Shown here in pieces: positions 1 to 11,553 of a stretch of DNA of 64,000 bases (positions within the stretch are counted from its first letter, which is position 1; each line of letters opens with the position of its first letter). The notes beneath the pieces were generated by a model that had not been told where the DNA came from, made no database searches, and worked only from the letters and a program-made list of their open reading frames with translations. The translations under genes and the position numbers were made by a program. Origin of the DNA: Phycomyces nitens (lineage: Eukaryota; Mucoromycota; Mucoromycetes; Mucorales; Phycomycetaceae); assembly GCA_022702545.1 (NCBI GenBank), contig JAHRBC010000001.1, forward strand, positions 2,542,001 through 2,606,000. The letters run 5' to 3'.

Positions 1-1605
1 CTTTTATTTCTGGAACTATGTCAAGAACTTTGGGTTTGAAGGCAATCCAGTCGTAGCAAAGGCATTTGCTTCTATCCCATCTGTAAATATGTGGGATGAC
101 CACGTAAGTAATTAATTAATGGCCCAACCATAGTCAACACTGACATATACAACCTCTTGAAGGATATCATTGATGGCTATGGCTCATATCCAGCAGAGAT
201 GCAGCGTGCTGATTGCTTTACAGGTAACTAGCTAATCCACTGTTATATCCACTAACTTTATCCACAGTGCTTTTTGCCAACGCAAGTCGGTTTTATTATC
301 TGTTCCAGCACCACACTACCATTGAGCTTGCTCCTCAACATGGCATGATCCGTGGTAGTTTGCCAACCTGTAACCATATCGTTACCACTCTTGGAGCTGG
401 CATTGGTCTAATCTCCCTTGATGCCCGTGGAGAGCGTACCAAATATGCTGTCTGTACCCAACAGTCTTACGATGCCGTATTTTCTGCACTTCGTCAAACA
501 ATTCCAAAGACAATCAAGCATCTTTTGGTATTGACAGGTGTGCCCCTCATCTACCCTCGTCTCTCTCTCTTTGAAAAGGCCATGGATGGTGCTGCTGGAT
601 TCAATCTGGCAACCATTGCAGGAAAGACTGGTGCACTTGGAGATATCATCAGTGGTCAATTGAACCGCTGGAACGGTGAACCTGAGCTTCTGGATGATAT
701 GAACGATCGTATGTTCTAGAGTTAAAGACTTGTAGATTACTAACCTTGAATTATAGATTGGACTGCAACTAACCACGAAGTGGAGCGCAAGACATTTATT
801 GAAAAGTTCCAACAATATTCAAAGGATCTTTCTATCCGAGTCTCTTTCCTCGGTGGTGATGTAAGTTGTGTGCCCTAGAAGCTTTTATGACTACAGACAT
901 GCTCATTATTATTATTTTTATCTTTACAAAGGTTCATTGCTGTGGTGCTGGTCGCCTGTACTCCAAAGACATGAAGGAAAAAGAGGAAGGTGATCCTTAT
1001 CTTATGGTTCAGATTATTTCTAGTGCCATTGTGAACATGTAATATAATATAAATATATCGATCATCCGCCATATTTTATGTACTCATGTTCTTTCTAGTC
1101 CTCCTCCACAACCACTACTGGCTATTCTCAACCAAACCACCTATGAGACATTTAATCCCAATGTCGAAGAAAAGATGTACAATCTCTTCAAGTTTTCTCC
1201 CAATGGAAACTCGGTAAGGCTCAAGACACGCATTGAACTTTGCTAATCACTAGAATGTTTTGATAGAGAAACAACAAAAAGCTGATGGGTATGCGCAATT
1301 ACACTGCAGGCTACTATGATGAGAATACAGGAAAGATGAACTTTTGGATCCAGGCCGAAAAGGTCGTTGGAAAAAAGGGTACAATGGGATACCTTGTCGA
1401 TGTTCCTCGACTGGTATTTGGAGCAAATGCCGAAAATCTGCACAGATTTGATACTCGACATCTCTTGTCTCTACCTCATGAGCTTTACAGTTCCTTGGCT
1501 TCAGTTGCTTCACGCGTAACTGGTCTAGGAGATAACAATCCTCCCCAACACTATGGTGCAGCAGATAGTGTAGGAGGGTTTGTTATGCCACCAAGACATG
1601 ATTAA
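1..1605 (+). CDS. PhoD-like phosphatase, 3' part (5' end outside window)
   Basis: Partial gene; translation is already open at base 1. Seven exons are readable: 1-103, 163-223, 268-708, 757-860, 932-1038, 1099-1213 and 1267-1605, all with GT-AG borders and compatible phases. The joined protein carries the metallophosphatase motif NMWDDHDIIDGYGSYP across the first intron and a second metal-site motif FLGGDVHCCGAG, both typical of the large fungal PhoD-like phosphatases (PhoD_2 type), followed by a C-terminal region ending in GGFVMPPRHD. The family hydrolyses phosphoester bonds with a bound metal; the substrate of the fungal branch is not established. No membrane segment is visible in the part present. 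Family call is from remembered motifs; the missing N-terminus could hold extra domains. Confidence 0.8.
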
Positions 1606-1830
1606 CAAATTATTATAAATGAAAAATCAATACATAAATAAATGATTCCAAAGGCCAGTCCAGATTGGATCCATAATCATGACCATGTCACTCTCATTAC
1701 CATGATTTTTTGTTGTTTCGTAAACCAAGCCAGACAAAATCTCTCTCTCTCTCTCTCTTTTTCTTTCATTTATATTTGTCTCGACACTCTTTTGGTCCTC
1801 TTTACTATCCACATCATAAAGGAGCATCTA

Positions 1831-2935
1831 ATGCAAGTAAGCTGTGATGCAGCATTACCAGTATTATCTATAAGAATTCTTGAGCGAAAATAAAATAAAT
1901 AAAATAAAAAGGACTTTAGTTGATATCTCAACAAACTTTTATGCTTTCACTATTGAAAATATAGACAAAAAGATCGTATTCTGAACCCAATGGAAATCCT
2001 GGCTCCCTGCTTCCATTTGGGCTGTCTGGCCTAGACCCTTTATTCCTTCAGAACTACCGTATAATACAAGCCCTCGGTAAAGGTGGCCATGGCTATGTGG
2101 TGTCTGCTATACATCGCCAAAGTGGTGTATGCGTCGCTGTCAAATTGATCGTCAAGGCAAATTTACGGCCAAATAATCTGGTCAAGGATCCTTCCAAGGG
2201 CGATTTGATCCCTTTAGAGATTGCACTACTTCGGTCTCTTGAGCATCCAAACATCATTGGTTATCTTGAACACTTTCAGGACCATATGTTCTACTACCTA
2301 GTAGTCGAATTGCATGGGACACCCTGGACAATGACCAGAATTCCAGCAATACCAAAGAGAAACTATGATCTATTCGAGTGTCTTGAACGATACAATCACT
2401 TGTCTGAGCCGATAGCACGACACGTGTTTGTCCAGGTTGTGAATGCAGTAACTTACCTCTCACAACAGGGGATATATCATTGTGATATAAAAGATGAGAA
2501 TATACTTATTGACGACCACTTTGATGTATGTATAAGGGAGTGTAAGAGGCCATGGATCAATATAGTCTGGCTAACAGACCAAAAATTCAGATCAAGCTTG
2601 TAGACTTTGGATCAGCATGTAGAATACATCGACACGAGCTGCTCAGCCAGTTTAATGGAACCATAGCCTTTGCCTCTCCAGAGATCCTGATGGGTTATGA
2701 ATATCATCCTGAGCCTGCGGAAATATGGTCTCTGGGAATCTTGCTTCACATCATTTTGTCTGGTGAGCCCCCATTCCACACAGCTAAAGAGTGCATTTTT
2801 GCTTCTTATGTTCCTCTGGGTACCATGTCTCCCTTGGTAGTTGATCTGATGGCTGGTATGCTTCACAAGTACCCAAACCAAAGGATTTCAATTAAAGAGC
2901 TTCAGAATCACCCATGGATCTCTTCTACAATATAG
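1831..2935 (+). CDS. PAS-kinase-like Ser/Thr protein kinase without PAS domain
   Basis: Three exons: a proposed 6-nt exon 1831-1836 (ATGCAA, then gtaagc), 1965-2525 and 2591-2935; together 304 codons including stop (303 aa). The second intron (2526-2590) joins ILIDDHFD to IKLVDFGSACRI, which restores the canonical DFG region. Visible kinase landmarks are the glycine loop GKGGHGYV, VAVKLI with the ATP lysine, catalytic loop HCDIKDENIL, DFG, SPE (in place of APE) and EIWSLG. The DxKDENILID...IKLxDFGSA pattern is that of PAS kinases (Psk/PASK), but the protein is only the kinase domain and begins about 23 residues before the glycine loop. The Arg of HRD is Cys. The start exon is an inference: the frame is closed by a TAG just upstream of 1965 that also works as a splice acceptor. 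Confidence 0.8.
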
Positions 2936-3059
2936 CGTCTTTATTATTACTTTACTATCACGATGATATATTGTTTATCTATACTCAACAGTGCCTTTTT
3001 TTCGTTTATATATATGTGTGGTTAGCATTATAATATAATACAACATAATAAAATCAAGT

Positions 3060-4040
3060 TTATTTGGATTCTTCAGGAGGTGGGGCTGCTGATGTCACAA
3101 GAAGGAATCCACCAATGGCAATGATATACCTATAACATATTATCAGTACACACGCATAAAGACAATATATATATTTTGTAATTTACCAATATTTACGGAA
3201 GAAGGATTGCTCCTCTTGGATTTCAACGACACCTTCCTTGTCACCCCCAACCGCCCTAGCAACAGGCTTGTTTTGGGCCATTTGAACCAATCGAGGTCTT
3301 TGAGACATTTTTGAGTTATTTATATATGCGTATTTGGATTATGCATGGGTTATGCTTACTTTGGTCCTTGGACAGGCTTTACTAATTGGATAGTTGTCTT
3401 GAAAGATTCGGGAACCAAAGGAGCCTATGAGATTTATTCAGATGAATGTTTACCAATAATGTATTTTTATAAAGAATTACCTGTCCATCTGTGCAAGAGT
3501 TCTCTCCAGCATAATAGTCGACATGATAAACCTGATCCTTGCTGTCCAAATGAACCTTGAAGGTATCCTTCCAATCATTGGTCACCAATTGACACTGTTG
3601 ATTTGGTTTGGGTGGTTAATAGCCACCTCGACATATGAAATATGGTTGGCTGCTTACATAGGGAATCGAAGACATCATCAAACGACCAGTGGTCTCATCC
3701 TTTATCTTTAGCTTGTAAAGAGCGCCGGTTTCGGGCTTTACGAGAATCTCATGCTTTGTGGGCGTATAGATGGGGTTTGTCAAGAGGTCTGTGATCTCTC
3801 CACGCTTTATGTAATCACCATCTTGGACATGATAGATGGACAACTAATTGGAATGAATGTATTCATAAACCCTTCTTTTCCTTTTTTTGTTGTTGTTGTT
3901 ACCTTTGCTTGGACAGAGACAAGAGAGAACAGACATATGGCCCAGACAAGACTGGCCTTGAAGGAAATCAGCTAATGTGGTTGGTGAATGAGATGATGTG
4001 CCAATGCAGATTAGAGAGAGAGAGTTGGTCTTACTGGCAT
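3060..4040 (-). CDS. EMC10: ER membrane protein complex subunit 10
   Basis: Seven exons on the minus strand: 4035-4040, 3903-3971, 3658-3843, 3481-3594, 3360-3397, 3187-3297 and 3060-3129, summing to 594 nt (197 aa) with every phase closing. The first coding exon is only ATGCCA; the second gives a signal peptide (LISFKASLVWAICLFSLVSV, then QA). Then come the beta-rich lumenal domain (IYHVQDGDYIKRGEI), the conserved stretch TTIQLVKPVQGPK, and a C-terminal QSFFRKYWYIIAIGGFLLV membrane anchor that closely resembles the KSFFAKYWMYIIP segment of animal EMC10. EMC inserts tail-anchored and polytopic proteins in the ER. None of the single-frame ORFs here shows the protein; it is only visible after splicing. 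Confidence 0.88.
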
Positions 4041-4395
4041 GGTTATTAGTGATTTTTATATTTTTATATATATAATATAAAAAGAACAATTCTTCTTGGA
4101 GGTCTTGTTCCAAAAGAAGATCTGGTTTTCAAAAAATAAAATAAAATAAAACCATCCAGTCACACTCTGATAAATTATATGGAAAATGGCGGGATGCAAA
4201 TGAGAGCTATAATGAAGCAGTAATCCCTTTTGGTGTTTAGAGGATTTGGATTGATTTGATTGTTTGAAATAATGGCCACAATAATAATAATAATAATAAT
4301 AATAAAGACGGCGTATGAGACGGAAGGAATTATATTACAAGGGAAGTGAGGACTGGGTCTATTAGTGGAGGATGTATACAGAGGATGGTGCATCT

Positions 4396-5080
4396 TTAAG
4401 AATGTGGTAATACCGAGAATTGGCTGAGATCATTGTCGACAAGAGCACAGCTTACCACCAGACGCGACAGTGGTCTTGGTGGCTGGGATGTTATCCTGGC
4501 TGATCCAACACTCACAGGTCTTGGGGTGCCAATGACAATGGGCTTTGATTGTCGACGGCGACAGATGGGTGAGGAATTGGATACTGACAACTGTCGACGC
4601 CTTTTCTTGTTTACATATCGCACTCCGCCATCACTCTGATATATTTCCTCGGGATTGTACCTGTTGTGGTCATTATGGCGAATACGGAGGTTATATGGAT
4701 GGATGTGCTGTGGTGATGGAGACGTGATTAGAGACGGAGTTGAGGTTGATGCTGTTTCGGCAAGGGAAGAACTAGTGTCACAGCTACTGAGGGATGAAGC
4801 ATCATCAATATTCATAAACCATTGGTGTTCGTCTTGTGGGATTGATGCTGGAGATGACGAGAGGGGGGTGGCTGGTGTAAATGGGGATGGTTAGGGGGGG
4901 AAATAAAAGGCATTTGGGTTAGTCTTACCTTGCAAGTTCCACGAATTGGTGTCTTGTTTAGATGGATCGTTAATGGGGCCTAGGAATAGAAGCAAGATAA
5001 CTAAGATAAGCAACTCGCGTAGAGTGTATGGGTGATTTACTTTGAAATGTGGCTGGTAAGCAGTCGTGTTTGTGTGGCAT
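4396..5080 (-). CDS. orphan protein with basic nuclear-type motif
   Basis: Not recognised. Three exons (5041-5080, 4929-4979, 4396-4871) give 567 nt, 188 aa, with phase-1 junctions that fit. The start MPHKHDCLPATF is the first ATG compatible with the exon chain. The protein is rich in Ser, Thr and Pro, with a HPYNLRIRHNDHNRYN stretch and a basic cluster KKRRRQ followed by RRRQSKP, which suggests nuclear targeting. No enzyme motif, signal peptide or membrane segment is visible. It lies downstream of a 580-bp AT-rich gap shared with the tetraspanin gene, from which it diverges. The first two exons are inferred from splice signals only; exon 3 is the best supported. Confidence 0.55.
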
Positions 5081-5664
5081 TTGATTTTCAAGAGTAATGA
5101 GGTGTACTTGTTTAGCCTGTTTCCATAGCAAATCCAAATAAATAAATAAATAAAATAAATAAATAAAAATAAACGCCGCAGACGCGGTGTGTGTGTGTCT
5201 TGTAAAAAATGCTTCCAAAATATAGCACTTTTTAATAGTAATTTTTTTTTATTTTGTACAAATAAATATTCGTACATGATTTTGTATTTTCATTGTACAA
5301 TATGTATAGCATGTGTTTTAAATGATGCATGTGTATAAAATGTGCCTATTTTATAACCCACAAATAATAACAATAGTACCAATTAAACTGGCAGAATCAC
5401 TTTTATGATACACTGGGTAGCACTTGCCTTTTCTTTTTTTAATATAAACATTTGGATGAAAAATAGCTAATTTGCCATGTAATTTATTCCCAATCAATTT
5501 ATACACTGATTGGGACATGGCTTTTCCAATTGGGTTACACAGCAAGCAAAATATCTTTCTCTTATTCCTCCTCTTTACTCCTTCTTATTCCTTCCCTTTC
5601 CTTTCCTTTCCTTTCTCCCTCACATTTCAATTCTTTCCTAGACAGGCTACTTGCTCACTTAATC
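5081..5664. other. intergenic, divergent promoter region
   Basis: Gene-free gap of about 580 bp between the divergent orphan gene and the tetraspanin gene. It holds an (AAAT)n-type tract near 5135-5170 and a pyrimidine-rich stretch with CCTTT repeats at about 5560-5640 just before the tetraspanin start, which looks like a 5' leader. No other gene or RNA is visible. Confidence 0.5.
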
Positions 5665-6710
5665 ATGGACTCATGCTGCTCAAGGTCCATTTCTAGTCTT
5701 AGACTTTTGTCAACATTGACTGATGAGATGTTGTAGGATGAGCAAATGGTACATGATCACCACCAACCTCTTGTTCGCCTGTCTGGGTGTTGCCTTTATG
5801 GCGTTTGGATTACTCGGCTACAGAGATAACTTCAAGGGCGCAACATTGTTCCCACACATCATATTCACACGTAAGTATCTCGCCAGATCTCAGCCCCATC
5901 AAGCCAATTGGACAGAGTGTACATTGTCATTGACTTGTTTGGGATACCACGAGTAAATCACCATATTTATTGCCCTTTTGTTATATAGTCATGGCTATTC
6001 TTGGTGCAGTTATCATTGTCGCCGCCTTGTTCGGCATCGTTGGAGCCTATGTTAAAAAGAAGTCGCTTATTATGGTCTATATGGCCATTGTGCTGATTGC
6101 ACTAGTATATCAAGTCGTAATTGGGGTCAAGGTCTATCAAAGAGCCTCAAACACTATGCAATACCTCTCTACCCTCTGGAGTTCCTCTAATGTCCATTAC
6201 AGATCTCATCTCCAGGATCAAGTATGTTTGCCTGGGATCATCAATTGAACAAGACATTAATCTTGTGGATAGTTTGCTTGCTGTGGCTTTAATAATGTGA
6301 TGGACAACCCTGCAATTACAGATGTCTGCAACCCACAGCACGGCATTGCTTCAGCCCCCCCTCCCTGTTTTGATGCCCTGACTAGCTATGTGCATACTTC
6401 GTTCAAACAGGTCTATCTTGTAGTGTTTGCTGCTCTGGCAATCGAGATCCTTGCCCTGTCCAATGCCATCACTCTCCTGTGTACCCAGGCAATGGACCCC
6501 GATGATGAAGAGCGCAGACGCCGAAGAAAGTCTGGGATCCGTCTAGACGATCTTCACTCTCCAGACACCCTCACAGGCCCAAGCAACAATCACTATTATG
6601 ATGAGCCAAAACGAGAGAATCGCAAACCAGATACCATTAATGACAATCGCTACGATAGCTACGATCAATACAAGCAGAAGCAATCCAACTATGGCGACAA
6701 GTACTATTAA
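5665..6710 (+). CDS. tetraspanin
   Basis: Four exons (5665-5684, 5737-5870, 5989-6221, 6273-6710) join to 825 nt, 274 aa. The protein has four hydrophobic segments: ITTNLLFACLGVAFMAFGLL, an AILGAVIIVAALFGIVGAYV helix, a helix starting LIMVYMAIVLIALVYQVVIG, and a last one at VYLVVFAALAIEILALSNA. Between helices 3 and 4 is the diagnostic extracellular CCG motif (FACCGFNNVMDNP), formed exactly at the third splice junction, with further Cys in DVCNP and PPPCF. The N-terminus MDSCCSR has palmitoylation-type Cys. The cytoplasmic tail is charged (DDEERRRRRKSG) and ends in a Tyr/Asp/Lys-rich segment. Tetraspanins organise membrane microdomains; in fungi they are linked to polarised growth. The first donor is a weaker gtccat; an alternative start is the ATG at 5739. 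Confidence 0.85.
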
Positions 6711-7095
6711 TCACATATTTCCGACCAAATTCCTTACATACCCCACACACCCACACCCACACCCACACACCCACCCACACACCCACACCTACAAATCGCT
6801 CTTCACGCCATTCTTCTTGTATCTTGCGTAAAGACAAATATTCTTCCCGTCTTTTTATTTTATTTTATTTTTTAAAAAACAAAATATTTTTTTAAAGACG
6901 CCTTTCTTTCTCTATTTCTTTATTTCTTTTGTAGTGTAATACTATTTATTTTCTCCATCTACTTTTCTTTTCTTTTCTTTCTTTCTTTCTTACATTTATA
7001 TATATATACATATTTATATATTTATATATATATACATATATTATACATTATACATTATATATTATATATACACAATTTGCATTCATATTTGCGTG
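6711..7095. other. convergent intergenic with CCCACA and TA repeats
   Basis: The 3' flanks of the convergent tetraspanin and kelch genes. It contains a CCACACCC-type repeat at about 6740-6791, T-rich runs, CTTT repeats near 6960-6990 and a TATA-rich stretch at about 7000-7070. Nothing else is seen. Confidence 0.5.
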
Positions 7096-8631
7096 CTAGT
7101 CTGCCAGATGCAGCAACAACACACAAGGTTCGCTGTTTTGCTCCTCTTTATTCCTACTAGCCAGATCAGGTTCAGTCTCAAATAAACCAGCCACCCTATT
7201 TGACTGGTCAGATTGGTTTGGTGTGCGAACATCATCATGTAGTGATTCAAAATCGCCATCATCTTCATCTTCATCTTCATCTTCTTCGTACAAATGAATA
7301 CTCGGCCGAGTTATGGGTGGATGAGCACTTGAGCCAAACAGTCGCCCACCAATAATCCACACATCCAGTCCATCTAGAGATGGTCTGGATCCCAGACTCA
7401 TCTCAGATATCCAAATAGGCTCCTCTGAGAGAGACTCGAGCTCTACTGGAGTCCAGGTATTTAAGCGTGTATTGAAAACACAGAGCTTGTGGAGCGGATA
7501 GTGCATCAGAACCTCTTGGTCATCATCATCTAGACGAACTGTATGGCCTCCAAACACGATAAGTTTGTGATGCCATACTATCATGGCTGCCTGGAAACGG
7601 TCGCGAGGATCAGTGCCTGAAGTGAGTAGGATATCTGGAGGAATGGTATGAGGTTGTGTAGACCTCAAATGCTTTTCTCTTTCTGGGTGCTCGTACTTGT
7701 ACCACTTCCAGACTCGACAGTCGAGCCGGTAGAGATCATCATACACAATATAGCCATCTTCTCCCAATTGAGCCCCTCCATGGATATAAAGATCCTGGCC
7801 AAGTACAGCGCTTGCATGGCCAAATCTCATGTGAGGGATGTGCCTGTGGGCCGGTTAGACTAGGGAATGTTGCGAGATGATTGGACCTACCCAGTAACAG
7901 AGGGAGATAGCCAATGGTTCGTCACAGTGTCATAGCAGAATATGTCATTCTCTCCTGTGGAACCAAAAATATGAATTTACATTTGGGATCGTCTAGTCTG
8001 TCTCTTACCAGTCGAATTGTAACAGAGACCACCAAATATAACAAGGTATCTGTCCTGGATGACATCCAACGAGTGTTCGTGACGTGCTCTTGGTAACTGT
8101 CCCGTAGAGCTGTCGATGACTCTGACACTAAAGTCTCGGGTGTCCATGACCAGTAGGCCGTTTGACAATGACAGGGTGCTTGTTTCCCTTCCACCAAACA
8201 TGTAGATGTAGTGGCCAATCTTGGCAGTCTTGCTGATGAGGGATGCTATTGGAATCCTGCCCATGATATGCATCCTGTGATAATCCCAATGCCTGGTCTT
8301 TAGATCAAAGGTGTGGCACACGGATTCTTTGTGGCCTAGAGGCATGTAAAGTACTCCTTTGATGACTGAACCTGCACGGTAATTTAAGACTGCAGTCACA
8401 GGTGCATTCAAGGGAGACTCATCGACAATCTCTATCTGACCACGGATACCAAGGATGCTGTTGATGAGAGTGGCTTAAAGAAAGATGAGATCCAAGGGGA
8501 CCAAGTAAGATAGCCAATTGAACCATACCCATCGTTTTGCATGTTCCTGCCAGACTGACCAGAGATCGATGGTCAAGAAAGGCCAGTACGGACAAGGTTA
8601 ATTCTAGACTGAGGTTGCATAGCTGGCTCAT
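7096..8631 (-). CDS. F-box / kelch-repeat protein
   Basis: Four exons (8529-8631, 8009-8473, 7891-7954, 7096-7843) sum to 1380 nt, 459 aa, with all phases closing. The N-terminus NLSLELTLSVLAFLDHRSL is an F-box (Skp1-binding), followed by kelch repeats marked by the double glycines and spacing in IYMFGGRE, LVIFGGLC, LYIHGGAQ, LIVFGGHT and WIIGGRL. The C-terminal tail is acidic (a run of Glu/Asp pairs near 7255-7285). F-box/kelch proteins are substrate receptors of SCF ubiquitin ligases, the kelch propeller selecting the target. The target cannot be read from the sequence. The gene is convergent with the tetraspanin and divergent from the Zn2Cys6 regulator. Confidence 0.82.
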
Positions 8632-9312
8632 TATACAAACAAATATATATATATAAATATATATATATGTATGTATGGGACAAGAGAGAACAAGTACAAG
8701 GCTTTCGAAATCAAGACTAAGAAAGAAAGGGAAAAATGGCCATCTAGGTCAGAATAGGCTTACTACGTCATTATTATAGCGTGACTCTTGGCCAAGGCAC
8801 TATATGCTAAAGAGGTTTTTTTTTTTGGTTGTTGTTGTTGGTGGTGTTGTTGTTCTGGAAGGCCCGTGCTTTTTGTTATTTGATATTGAAACCAATTGTT
8901 TACCCAAAAAAGGAAAACGTTGATTTCTGAAAAACAATAAGAGATCCAAAATCACACGTGAATCGTTACATGGCTGTCGTTATCATTGTCATGATCAAAA
9001 CGACTTGAGAGCAGGAGCCCTTTAAGGCTTTGCATGAATATACAGCTGCATTGGTCTGCCTGTGCTTGGAGTTGGTATAGAGAGCCAATTGCAAGATATG
9101 CGTGTGCCTGTACAAAAGGCTGGTTTGTAGATTAAGTGTCTATTACAAGACTTGATCGAGGGATCCCCTTCAAGGTCACACATCCACAACCTTGTTTTTC
9201 AATTCCAATCATCATATATTTTTTATATATTTTATTTTATTTTTATTTGATTTGATTTGATTTGATTTTATCCTTTGCATCCTTAATCACTTGCACCCCA
9301 GAGTATGGAGAA
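8632..9312. other. divergent intergenic region
   Basis: Gap of about 680 bp between the kelch gene and the Zn2Cys6 gene. It has a short TA tract (8645-8670), a T/G run with GTT repeats (8819-8855) and GATTT repeats directly before the regulator's start (about 9247-9267). No coding or RNA signal is visible. Confidence 0.5.
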
Positions 9313-11553
9313 ATGAATCCGACTGATGAAAAGCAGAAAAGAAACAAACCTTGTAAGTCTAGATTGCAGGAATCCTCAAGCTCATTACAACTCTTTCTAG
9401 GTGAGCAATGTCGTGGCCAGCGTAGAAAGTGCAATGGGCTGCCGGGAATGACATGTGAACGATGTGACAAGATGAATCTAGAATGTGTCTATAAACACAC
9501 TGAGAAACCAATCATACCAAAGACTACCATCTCTACGGCCAAAAAGAACAAGGTCATAGAAAACACCTACCAGATCCAGAGACAGATCCTAAGCATGGAG
9601 CAGCAGCTACGGTCTCTAAAGGTCGTTATTCAACTCGAGGCTGAAAAGGAAAAAAGCACGTGTGAGGAGGTCCAAGGAGCTTGTTACTGCCTTGACCCCT
9701 CTGTTTGCTCTCATCTCCAGCCCCGACAACTTTCTACGCCCATTGACTGGCAGGTGTCTCTTCACAGAGGCAAAAATGGAATCGTATTCGAGACCTCGAT
9801 CAAGACCATGAAAGATGTTGCCACCTTATTCACCGAATCTCTCCGGTATTTTTCAATTCCTTCTCTTCCTAGTGGCCCAAAAGTCCCTGCAGAACAGAAG
9901 ATACGTGTCACACACAAGATGCTCCAGATAGAACAGTTGTTCCGCGTAATGTTCCGCCAAAAGACACCTGAACCTGCTTACCGTCCAATGGTCCCAATTG
10001 TCCACTCGGACTGGATCAGATCTGCTGCAAAAGTACACCTAATTGACGCCTACTTTTCCTGTGCAGGCATGATAAATCCTGTGTTTGTAAAGGCATACTA
10101 TAGGCCGTACCTGGCCCGCAATCCAAATGGAATGCTGGCTTCTGCAATAGCTGGATTTGCAGGGTATTCCCAGTGTAGACATGTTAATTTGGAAAGATTT
10201 GAATATCCTAGGCAGGAATTAGCAGAATCATTTCGCAAAGAAGGAAGGGAATCTTTGGAGGAGGTCTTGTTTGACAATGAGCCAGAGATAGAAACTGCTG
10301 CAACCCTGATGTTGATCGGCCAATGTGCCCTCATCATGCTAAAGAATCAGGAAGCCAGAACGTGCATTGGAATGGCCTGGCGTATGGTAGCCGATCTCAA
10401 ACCACGCTACTATCCACTCCTTGGCCATCCAGACAATGATTTATCTGCAAGAGCAGAGGCCTGGAGGCGTCTATTCTATACCGTTCGGTTTCTTGAACAG
10501 AATATGCTAATGTTGTACGATGGAATAAACGACATTTCGTGTCTAGCTATACACCCTACAATCGGATACCCAACCATCCTTCCATGCGAAGAAAACGACC
10601 CAGAAGTAGTCAATGCGGTCAATGTATACCACCATACTGCTCGAATGGGAGACTGCCACATATCGACTCAACTTGATGCTGTGGGTTACAAACTGTTTGC
10701 AGGCTATCTAGACCAGGTCTCTTTTCATGCCGTCCAGCGTCTTGAAAGCACTCTCTTTTCATTCTGGTATTCCCTTCCGTCTCATTTTCACTTGTCGGAA
10801 CAACCAATGGAGTACCTACAGCTGGACCGTATCCAACAATGCCCAGACAACTACATTTTGTACCTAAACCAGCTTTATTACATGTACTGGATGACATTCC
10901 AAGCCAAACTCATGAAGGCGCCGTCAAGTGATGATCTCAAGGGGGCCACTCTTGGAAATATGGATTCTCGCCGGGCATTAGTGATTGTGTCAATCTGCTG
11001 TGATGCAGTGGCAAAGATATTCCAGGTACTCTATTGCCGCTTGCCATGCATGGTAGAATTGCACTGGCTATTGGTGGCAGGAGATGCAATGGGGCTGCTT
11101 AAAGACGCTGCTAACCGTAGTATACGCACAAGAGCCCAATTGAACCTACAGACCACTCTCCGTATTCTCGGCAGTCGAATGCAAATCGTCCGAAACAATA
11201 CTCGAGTCAATATACCCGTTCAAGATGTGCCTGCTTCTGTAGGAAGGCTCCCTTTGAATACCTTTAACCAGAATACCCACCAGAATATATCAAGTAGTCT
11301 CGATAGTGCCTCGATGGATTTCTGTCATTCCACCAGGTCTGTCGCAGGCAGCTCCCTTGATGGCCTGAGCACAAGCTCTAGTGCCAGTAGTCTAGCTGAA
11401 TACGATGAGGCAGACCAACTGGCCGAGATCGATTCAGTTGGACTTGTTCGACAGCCTTCTCCTTATTTTGGAGAAGTCAACAAGACACTCGAATCTCATT
11501 ATGTTAGTTTTGGCTATCCAGGTCGAGATTCACCTCATCACAATCTACATTGA
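9313..11553 (+). CDS. Zn2Cys6 fungal transcription factor
   Basis: Two exons, 9313-9352 and 9401-11553, give 730 aa. Splicing out the 48-nt intron assembles the binuclear zinc cluster at residues 14-40: CEQCRGQRRKCNG followed by CERCDKMNLECVY, with the regular CX2CX6C...CX2CX6C spacing. A short coiled-coil linker (IQRQILSMEQQLRSLKVVIQ) follows, and the central region (about residues 200-560) reads like the fungal-specific transcription factor domain, including YFSCAGMINPVFVKAYYRPY and the AEAWRRLFYTVRFLEQNMLM stretch. The C-terminus is Ser-rich. It is a DNA-binding regulator; the target pathway is not deducible. An upstream in-frame ATG-like start at 9262 is less likely because it would lie in the GATTT-repeat leader. 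The intron is in frame and stop-free, so unspliced mRNA would still be translated but would lack a proper zinc cluster. Confidence 0.9.
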   Translation: MNPTDEKQKRNKPCKSRLQESSSSLQLFLGEQCRGQRRKCNGLPGMTCERCDKMNLECVYKHTEKPIIPKTTISTAKKNKVIENTYQIQRQILSMEQQLRSLKVVIQLEAEKEKSTCEEVQGACYCLDPSVCSHLQPRQLSTPIDWQVSLHRGKNGIVFETSIKTMKDVATLFTESLRYFSIPSLPSGPKVPAEQKIRVTHKMLQIEQLFRVMFRQKTPEPAYRPMVPIVHSDWIRSAAKVHLIDAYFSCAGMINPVFVKAYYRPYLARNPNGMLASAIAGFAGYSQCRHVNLERFEYPRQELAESFRKEGRESLEEVLFDNEPEIETAATLMLIGQCALIMLKNQEARTCIGMAWRMVADLKPRYYPLLGHPDNDLSARAEAWRRLFYTVRFLEQNMLMLYDGINDISCLAIHPTIGYPTILPCEENDPEVVNAVNVYHHTARMGDCHISTQLDAVGYKLFAGYLDQVSFHAVQRLESTLFSFWYSLPSHFHLSEQPMEYLQLDRIQQCPDNYILYLNQLYYMYWMTFQAKLMKAPSSDDLKGATLGNMDSRRALVIVSICCDAVAKIFQVLYCRLPCMVELHWLLVAGDAMGLLKDAANRSIRTRAQLNLQTTLRILGSRMQIVRNNTRVNIPVQDVPASVGRLPLNTFNQNTHQNISSSLDSASMDFCHSTRSVAGSSLDGLSTSSSASSLAEYDEADQLAEIDSVGLVRQPSPYFGEVNKTLESHYVSFGYPGRDSPHHNLH

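Noticed and set aside
1642..1893. ORF upstream of the kinase that would extend its N-terminus
   Set aside because: Mostly CT-repeat and leader-like sequence; only its ATG at 1831 gives a good splice donor.
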